Part shown: positions 56,483 through 64,000 of the stretch, one piece after another
Layout of the letters: every line of letters begins with the position of its first letter
How positions within the stretch are numbered: the stretch's first letter is position 1
Assembly: GCA_021613335.1 (NCBI GenBank)
Contig: JAJTWR010000251.1
Span: 390,001-454,000 of the forward strand
Source of the DNA: Whitmania pigra
Taxonomy: Eukaryota > Annelida > Clitellata > Hirudinida > Haemopidae
DNA: 64,000 bases
Reading direction: 5' to 3'
The notes under the pieces: generated by a model
What the model saw: only the letters and a program-made list of their open reading frames with translations
The model's database searches: none
What the model was told of the DNA's origin: nothing
Translations under genes and position numbers: made by a program

Positions 56483-58315
56483 CGTCAGCTCGAACTTTGT
56501 CATGACTTTGACTTAAGTCTTTGACACCGTCTTACGTGACCTCAAGCAAATTTCTGACCTCCAACTATGACCTCCAAACTAATTCCTAAACTTAAATTCT
56601 GACCTGGAACTCTAACCCCGCCATTAAGAACTTTGCCTGGCCTTTATTGCCTGCCTGGACTGAAATAAGCACTGACCAGCGTTTTTGCCGCCAAAACCGT
56701 GTGGCTAATTTGTGACCTCAGAGAAGAGTGTTTGTGTTTCATTGTTTGTGCTAATATGGCAGGTGGTCTGATGGAAGGCTTTGCACTGTTGGAATTGTTT
56801 AGGATTAATTTTTTAATTTATTATGTCTTAATTTAGGATTAATTTTTTAATTTATTATGTCTTAATTATTATGTTAATTGCAGGGAAAAATAATGTATTG
56901 CTTAAGTTATCGCAGATTGAATAGAATTATTAAGTAATTATTTAAAATTTATTTCAAAATAATTTGTGAGTAAAATAAATAAAGATTTATGTTGATAATT
57001 AAGTCAAATAAACAGATAATATGACGTTAATTGCGCCTTAGAATCAGTTGAACTTGCAAATTACCTTCCCCATGCAACAAGGTCAAAGGTCAACATTTTA
57101 TAAGGATGACCCGAGCATCCTATGAACTCTAGGTGTCACACGGACTAAATTGAAAACAACGTTTTAGTGATGCTGGGTGGGTGAATTATGGGTGAGTAGA
57201 AAATGGTTTGGTGAGTGTTCTCCGAATTATTTTATTTTATGCCATTCTGCCACTCTTCAATTATGTGGACAAAGCACTTTTTGTATTTAATCGTGGCTAC
57301 ATCAGCATTATTTGTATTATCATCATCAGTATTTTCTGTGCATTAATTCGTGCATGGCTTCAATGCGTATCAAGCTTAGTTAGTGTAAAATGTGTGTGGT
57401 CCATATTATCAAATATTGATCTGACATGGTATTTCATTTATTATACGGCTTTAAATTGCATTTTATACTTTATTTTGAATATTTCTCGGAAAACAATGCT
57501 TAAATGATGATTTCGCTTAAAGTTCTCCTTGTTGTTGTTGTTGCTGTTTTAAGGATTGTTTTAAAAAGAAGAGGTTTGTGTCAACAGAATAAAAAACATA
57601 ACCTTTGAACCCTGCGAAGAGGTCATGATCTCAATAATAACCTCAATTCTAAAAATAAATTCGCATAAAACATTTATATTCGAATAATTCTCGATCAAAT
57701 ACTCCTTGTTATGCCTTCCTACACGTAAAACTGTTAAAAAAAATAAATTATAAAGGCAGACAAATACCTCATGAAACACAGACTAAGGATCCATGTTACT
57801 GGATGATCTTTAGTAGGCTTGTGATTGTAATGTATTGTATCATTATCATGCCATTTGTATGTTTCTGTGATTGATACCTCTTTGTGAACAAATACAAAAC
57901 AAAGGTCAAAACAGTATGAAATGATTTGCCAGGAGTAAGTTCAAAGATCAGAGGTTAGAAATGGTGTTTTAATAATGTCGTGTTTGAAAAGGATAGTTTG
58001 ATATAATCTTATGTTTTTCATGGCAAAAAAATATTTGCTATACATTGTAAGTTATGAATAATAAAATTGACATGACAAAATATGAATTGTTACTAATTGC
58101 TATATTATCAATAATAAATGAATAAAATAACAATATAGAATGATATAGAAATGAAAATAGTGAATATTTATAATTTCATAAATAAATTAGACAAATATCT
58201 GAACAAACATATTGCGAAATTGCATCTTGAATTTATGGCACACTCTGACTAGTAATTCCATAAATCTTAAAAGTGGAAATTTACAAAAAAGAAGCAACAG
58301 TGATAGATAAATGGA
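56483..58315. other. 3' untranslated region and intergenic DNA
   Basis: The first 500 bp are probably the 3' untranslated region of the membrane-protein gene (AATAAA at about 56974). It is notable for GTGACC/TGACCT-rich sequence at 56490-56660, and an exact direct repeat of about 30 bp (AGGATTAATTTTTTAATTTA onward) occurs at 56801 and 56837. No exon beyond. Confidence 0.5.
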
Positions 58316-58420
58316 TGAATGAGTGGATGGATAGATGGATGGATGGATGGATGGATGGATGGATGGGTGGATGGATGAACGGATGGATGGATGGGTGGAT
58401 GGATGAACGGATGGATGTAT
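58316..58420. repeat. GGAT tetranucleotide repeat
   Basis: Imperfect (GGAT)n with GGGTGGAT and GAACGGAT variants. Confidence 0.9.
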
Positions 58421-59016
58421 AGATTGAAGATGAACGAATTGTTTTCTTGTGTAAATGAATTAGGCAGATGCTGTGGTAGGAAACTGAAATCATTCAACCG
58501 TGGATAATTGATCTGGAAAAGAGAAAACCCGAAGTCTTCATCCATCCATACATCCATCTCGGTAAACATTGCAAATTCTGAATTATTTGATTAGTGGCAT
58601 TATGCAACTACATCTAACGCTATTTTTATTTGTATAATAATTAATATAATTAATATGACATGATAATTATTGTAAATATGCTTTATGACTCAACAAAGGT
58701 GAATATTTAAGAATCGCATTACTGTAAGCTCTGTCACTAATGCACGATTATTTATAAAAATAAACTCTTTATAAAGATATAATAATAATAATACTAATAA
58801 TAAATTAATTATAATAAATCCTTATTGTCGGATTAAATGTTTAAAACACAACAAATCCAACGGTACGAAATTAGTTCAAAATCAATTCAAACAAATGACA
58901 AGGCCTTTCGATGATCCGCGGTGGTTTGCACCCGCTGGGAACTGGTGATCAATACTCGTTTTGGTGCGTGATGAGCTTTTAAAATGGTTCATTCGATCAA
59001 CACAATTGGCTCTCAA

Positions 59017-59085
59017 ATGAGGTACAAATTGGGGTATAGATTGGGGTACAACTTGAGGTACAGGTTGGGGTACAGATTGGGATAC
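59017..59085. repeat. GGTACARRTTGGG minisatellite
   Basis: Five degenerate 14-bp units of GGGGTACAGATT type in an otherwise plain AT-rich stretch. Confidence 0.8.
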
Positions 59086-59317
59086 AAGCGCTAAAATAAA
59101 TATAGTAAAAGTTTTATTTTCGGTCGCGATGAAATCTTTTTAAAATTTTAAGCTTATGGAACATCTGCAGATCGATAGGAAGAAAATAAAACATGCGCAG
59201 ATAATTATTTTTAATTGTTTTTCAGGATACAACAAATATGTCGACAACACAATCGAAGCGACAAAACGTCAATGAAAGACAAAAAAACAGAAGAAAACTT
59301 TATTAGACAACAATAAC

Positions 59318-59465
59318 AACAACTTTATCGGACAGCAAAAACAACATCAACAACAATAACAACAACAACAGCGACGACGACAAATAGAACAACAATAACA
59401 ACAACATCAACAACAATAACAACAACAACAGCGACGACGACAAATAGAACAACAACAACAACAAC

Positions 59466-59514
<49 letters not shown>

Positions 59515-59517
59515 CGA
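59318..59517. repeat. CAA/ACA trinucleotide array
   Basis: About 200 bp of (CAA)n. It includes an exact duplication of a roughly 60-bp segment carrying AGCGACGACGACAAATAGAA at about 59370 and 59430. Confidence 0.95.
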
Positions 59518-60606
59518 CATTGTGGAGCCGAGGACGAGGTGCACACAAGAAAAGCCTCGATCACGACATTTGACAATATCAAATTTATTCCATTATTCTC
59601 ATCGTCATAACCATCGCCATCATCATCATCATCAATTCAATGGAAATAACTAGTAATAATAATAACCATAATAATTGTAAATTATATAAATCTATAAATA
59701 AATCACGTGATAACATCGATTAAAAACACTTTTGAACTCTTTAAAATCGATCGACTGCAACTCTTCCAGGAAAAGATTCTTGAAAAAAGTTTTCATCTTT
59801 TCTGTGAATTTTTTTCTAAATTTTTTTATTCTTTAAAGTTTTAAAATATTCCTCTCACTTTTCGGAATAATTGCGAATTATCGCGAAAAAAAGCTTTCTA
59901 ACGTAATTAAAATTACAATATTCTTATAAAATGATATTTTACATTCAAAATTTCTTATATAATCATAATATATTTATTTTATATTATTTTAATACATTAC
60001 ATTTAATTATCAACATTATCATAATTTGTTATATTAATAATACATTATAATAATGAATAACAATTATTATTCAATATTACAACAATAAAGGTAACAATAA
60101 CGATTATTATTATTATTTCCTATAATTATGTTAAATTGACAAAATTCATTTCCCAAGAATTTAGATTCCTAATCGTCATCATTCACTGACACCGACGGGG
60201 AACATTGAATAAAATACTTCCTCAAACGTGTCAGAGCGCATTTTGTCGACTGATTGCTTGTTGGAGTTCGCTAGATATTATATTAATTATAATTATTATA
60301 ATTATCATTATATGGTAATTATAATATTTATATAATAATATTATTATTATATATATAAAATCTATATAATTATATTATGTAGTTCTGGCAAATTAGAAGC
60401 TTGAAAGGTCATTCAATTTCGACTTTTTTAGAGAAAAATAAGAAAAATCTATTATCGAATTTATCGAGAGTCTGTTTTCGGGAGTTTTGTTAAGAGGTTA
60501 ATTTGTGACTTTGATTGTGAAATTAATGAATTATTAGTTTTAATTTATTTTTTATGGAGTTCAAAGTGCTCGTCAAAAACTAATACTTATTTAGTTATTT
60601 AATTTA
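59518..60606. other. AT-rich intergenic DNA
   Basis: No coding signal. An AT palindrome-rich region lies at 60270-60380. Confidence 0.5.
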
Positions 60607-60609
60607 TTA

Positions 60610-60693
<84 letters not shown>

Positions 60694-60710
60694 TATTATT
60701 ATTATTATTA

Positions 60711-60768
<58 letters not shown>

Positions 60769-60770
60769 TT
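60607..60770. repeat. ATT trinucleotide microsatellite
   Basis: About 160 bp of (TTA)n with two single-base phase slips. Confidence 0.97.
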
Positions 60771-61059
60771 AGTATTATTATTTTTATTTTTATTATTATT
60801 ATTGAAATAACAGAACTGAATAATCGGAGGTAAGTATGTAAGGGATTTGCAATACTTAAGGATGCGAATGGATATTTTGGCATCTGAACTGAGACTCTCA
60901 CTGATTGCCAAGGTAGGTGATTAGTGAGATGAGTTTTATTGCAATAATAACGAGACCTCGTGCATGAAGAAGATACCAAATTTAATTAAATAGATATTTA
61001 ATTACATTAGCAATATAAACTTAAATACTCCGCAACCACGTTTACAACTCTACACCCTC

Positions 61060-61590
61060 CTTAAATCTGTTCGTCCCGAACAGACTATTCCCGTGATACT
61101 TCGTCAGTCGGCGGATGTGTGTCACTTTCATTTCGGTACTTGACTGAGCTACTGTTCAGTACCACAACGGTCCTTGGCAGGGCATCACTCCGCTCATCCG
61201 AGACTAGGACCCTGGTCGTTCCACGGTCTCGCAGTGTCAGGCAGGGTGATCGGGCCTTTTATGTCGCCGCTCCCGTGATCTGGAACCTGCTTCCTCCGAA
61301 CATTCGTCTGGCTCAATCGTCAGAAGCCTTCAAATCCGGACTGAAAACCCATCTATTTGTGACCTCATATCAATAATTCTTTAATCTATAGTTTGTTTTT
61401 TGTCCCTGTCTCTATTATTTTATTTTACTCCATTTTGTTTACTCACTTTTATTCTATTCTTATCTTAGTTTATTTTATTTCATAGACTATATTTGTGAGC
61501 TCTTGTTCGCCGTGCCTTTACATCCCTTCGGGATTACATCGAGCACGTAAAATATTCGATAAATAAATGTAAATGTAAATGTAAATTTTT
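61060..61590 (+). mobile_element. CR1/L2-like LINE 3' end with AAATGT tail
   Basis: An 85-codon frame (61119-61376) reads LRSSETRTLVVPRSRSVRQG, DRAFYVAAPVIWNLLPPNIR and SSEAFKSGLKTHLF, the classic C-terminal end of CR1/L2-type reverse-transcriptase polyproteins (R-SR, G-RAFS-AAP--WN-LP--IR, F---LKT-LF). It is followed by a roughly 190-bp 3' untranslated region and a terminal (AAATGT)n run at 61568-61585, as is usual for these elements. 5'-truncated. Confidence 0.8.
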
Positions 61591-61878
61591 ACTCTTGCGA
61601 CACAATCTCTATCAAGGTGTCCGTGTACCACTAACGATTCAAAGCAAGCTTGTCGTTCTCCTGCATTGCCACCAAAAAGCTTAATGAAAAAGACACACAG
61701 CAATACTAATAATAACATTAGAGGCTCGCCCCGAGTCTCTGATGACTTCTGAAGATCAAAAGGTCTGTTAAGGCTGAGAATTCCACAATTGCTCAGGCAT
61801 CGACTCAATTTCTTCAGCCCGTACTCATGATCTTTGAGCACTTCACTGTCAACATAGTTTACAATCACGTTTACAACA

Positions 61879-62172
<294 letters not shown>

Positions 62173-62454
62173 CCTATGTTTTTCACCGACAACTGCAATG
62201 GTTTTGGTGTTATTTTTAAGTCCTCCGAGATATCTTTTATATGTGCTTATTTTGTGGTTATCCGTCATGCACAACGGACGCGTCAAAGAAACACCTGGTC
62301 TGCACATTAACATATTCTCAATCAAATTTCATAATGTAATGAAATACGAGCTCATCATGCAATGAAATACAAATTACGTAATGGAATACAAACTCGTCAT
62401 GTAATGCTATACACAGAACTAAATTCATACTTTTATCATCCCATTCCGTTCCAG

Positions 62455-62754
62455 TTCATCTACCTGGAAATGCTAACTTCCAAAAGAGTTAAGAAACAAA
62501 TGCGTGGACATCTCCATACCGCCATGGAAGAATGGTGCGAGATGTACGGGGTTCCTAAGAGCACCCTGGAGATACTAGAACGATCGGGTTTCAACACCCT
62601 TGGTCGCATTGTTAACTTGACCCAGGAGCAGTTGGGATCTCTGGCTTTAACCCCAAACCAACGTGCCCTAATTAGGGGGGCTCTGTTGCAACATCGGGCC
62701 AACACCACAGTCGACAAAATGGCTCGAACTGAGGGTAGGGTCACTTTGGAGTGA
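62455..62754 (+). CDS. Exon with a SAM-like domain, gene unidentified
   Basis: An acceptor (CCGTTCCAG) opens a frame of 99 codons plus stop: FIYLEMLTSKRVKKQMRGHL, EEWCEMYGVPKSTLEILERS, GFNTLGRIVNLTQEQLGSLA, then LTPNQRALIRGALLQHRANT. The LERSGF-TLGRI-NLT-EQLGSL-L--NQR--I--AL pattern is that of a SAM domain. The frame ends VTLE* at 62754, but a donor GGA|GTGAGT two bases before that stop could instead splice onward, for example to 63317. No upstream exon was found; the long ATT array lies 280 bp upstream. Gene identity unknown. Confidence 0.55.
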   Translation, partial: FIYLEMLTSKRVKKQMRGHLHTAMEEWCEMYGVPKSTLEILERSGFNTLGRIVNLTQEQLGSLALTPNQRALIRGALLQHRANTTVDKMARTEGRVTLE

Positions 62755-62837
62755 GTTTGGATAATGGATTTATAAAGTGCAATTTGTAAAACTTCGCTGA
62801 AGATGTTTTCTTGGATCTTCATCTTTTTGAAATTTGT

Positions 62838-63045
62838 TAGCCGTGATGGATAATAACATTATTTATTAAGATATTGTTGTTTAATTTGTTAACCGTTATA
62901 GTAATAACATTATTTATTAAAATATTGTTCATAATTTATTAGCCGTGACAGATAATAACATTATTTGTTAAAATATTGCTCATAATTTGTTATCCGTGAT
63001 AGATAATAACATTATTTATAAAATATTGTTCATAATTTTTAACGC
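62838..63045. repeat. 62-bp minisatellite, about 3.5 units
   Basis: Units carry TAATAACATTATTTATTAA and ATATTGTTCATAATTTGTTA followed by AGCCGTGATAG. Located just after the SAM-like exon. Confidence 0.85.
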
Positions 63046-63316
63046 TGGATTTTTAAATAAACTGAGCATTGCAAGTTAAGTCAAGCACAAATTAAAATTC
63101 TAATTTACAACGCACATCCCTGTTTATGCAAATGAGAACGACATGCTTCAGAGACGCTTTTAAAAATCGGAAGAAGTTCTACTTTACACTCGAATAATTC
63201 CATTTTATGTACCCACTTTAAACCATAAAATATTTCTTTTGAATAAAATCTTGTTTTGAAAACATTTTTGTTTTGAATAAACTTTTGAATTTTGAACAAA
63301 ACTTCTTTACTTCAAG

Positions 63317-63450
63317 ACGGGATGGAGCAAGATCGTCTTGCCAGATCATTGGACCAAACCGACCTCAGGGAAATGAGGGAGAATTGGAGGAGAAAAACGC
63401 ATGACTCTCGCGACAAAAGCCAATTTCGAATCAATGACAACCGTGAATGA
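63317..63450 (+). CDS. Candidate terminal exon, frame unresolved
   Basis: After an acceptor-like TTTACTTCAAG a frame from 63322 reads MEQDRLARSLDQTDLREMRE, NWRRKTHDSRDKSQFRIND, ending NRE with a stop at 63448. It is charged and protein-like. Splicing from the donor at 62751 would read a different frame (RDGARSSCQIIGPNRPQGNE, stopping near 63403), so the link to the SAM-like exon is not established. Confidence 0.3.
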
Positions 63451-63694
63451 CATTATCTCAACATCAAGAAATTTGTTTCTAAATTCTAAACATTTTTTTT
63501 CAATTTACCTTTTCCAACTGCTTTTATAAATATTATTTAAAACTCTTTACCGTAATTTAGTTTGATTATGATTACAATTGAAATAAATCGTGTTTTTATT
63601 AAAGCAAAACAACAAATCTCAATAATTTCTCTCTTTTGTTTGGAGAGCTTTCCATACAAAACAATTTTACAGCCTCCGTTATCGGCGTCACCCG

Positions 63695-63708
63695 GTTACC
63701 ATGGTAAA
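63695..63708. promoter_or_regulatory. RFX X-box-like palindrome
   Basis: GTTACCATGGTAAA matches the X-box consensus GTTNCCATGGNAAC at all but the last base. RFX factors use such sites to drive ciliary genes. No gene start is visible next to it, so the target would lie beyond the window or on the other strand. Confidence 0.35.
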
Positions 63709-64000
63709 TTGCTTAGAAACTTTCACACCTGAATTCCTCCATCTCCGAAAGGTAATAGCGGTGCCACTAAACTAAAAATACTTCCAGCAATTTGGAACGA
63801 CCTTAGAAATTCAGTTCGTCAATCTTATTTTGTACGTGATTTAAATCCCGCACCAAATTAAAAAAAATAAGCCTGGTATAAAAATAGTCTCACAAAAATG
63901 TACCGGGAGACAAATTGATGGGTGGATGTCCTTTTGAAATTCAGCGCATCACCGGTGGATCGATGGAAATATTTTTCCAGGAGTTCGAAAACACGCTGTT
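63709..64000. other. Window end, no clear gene
   Basis: A short plus-strand stretch reads LPAIWNDLRNSVRQSYFVRD (near 63780-63840), which resembles the IWN-L...R.S motif of LINE C-termini, but it is too short to call. The rest is unassigned. Confidence 0.3.

Overview
The window is eukaryotic nuclear DNA from an AT-rich, intron-rich invertebrate animal. Every recognisable gene is split by short GT-AG introns (one looks GC-AG), the standard code is used, and the spaces between exons are full of trinucleotide microsatellites (ATT/TAA, ATC/GAT, CAA), tetranucleotide repeats and retrotransposon relics. The gene set (FOS, group II PAK, SNRNP25, ALG9, LAMTOR5, CFAP141-like, ATG12, CDK5) is general metazoan. 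The repeat style would suit a lophotrochozoan such as a leech or other annelid, but nothing here proves that. All exon models below were built by eye from reading frame, splice sites and remembered family sequence; there was no alignment or transcript evidence.

Layout. 1-5.3 kb: a three-exon FOS/Kayak bZIP gene on the minus strand, with a LINE relic in intron 2 and a TATA box plus cAMP-response element upstream. 5.3-11.5 kb: gene-free, repeat-rich DNA carrying two more perfect CRE palindromes. 11.6-16.0 kb: a nine-exon group II p21-activated kinase (mbt/PAK4-like) on the minus strand, head to head with SNRNP25 (16.65-18.38 kb, plus), a subunit of the minor-spliceosome U11/U12 snRNP. 18.6-19.7 kb: a LINE 3' fragment and a 181-bp MITE-like palindrome. 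20.07-25.30 kb: a 5,227-bp foldback transposon with long inverted repeats built partly from 118/127-bp tandem units and flanked by a 9-bp target duplication; it lies 49 bp before the ATG of ALG9. 25.35-30.53 kb: ALG9, 15 exons, an ER mannosyltransferase. 31.3-34.4 kb: three small genes, LAMTOR5 (plus), a CFAP141-like ciliary gene (minus) and ATG12 (plus). 35.07-49.24 kb: CDK5, 11 exons, whose 10.6-kb intron 8 contains on the opposite strand a single-exon reading frame for a 1,643-residue charged, repetitive protein that I do not recognise. 49.2-55.2 kb: almost wholly simple repeats. 55.2-56.5 kb: the last exon of a single-pass membrane protein with a fibronectin III-like domain interrupted by polyserine. 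56.5-64 kb: microsatellites, a CR1/L2-like LINE 3' end, and an exon with a SAM-like domain.

The genes do not form a pathway. Two head-to-head pairs (PAK/SNRNP25, 650 bp apart; CFAP141-like/ATG12, 469 bp apart) probably share bidirectional promoters. The most unusual items are the intact-looking foldback element at the ALG9 promoter, the giant uninterrupted gene nested in CDK5, and the polyserine runs, encoded by ATC/TCA-type microsatellite, inside a fibronectin III-like domain.
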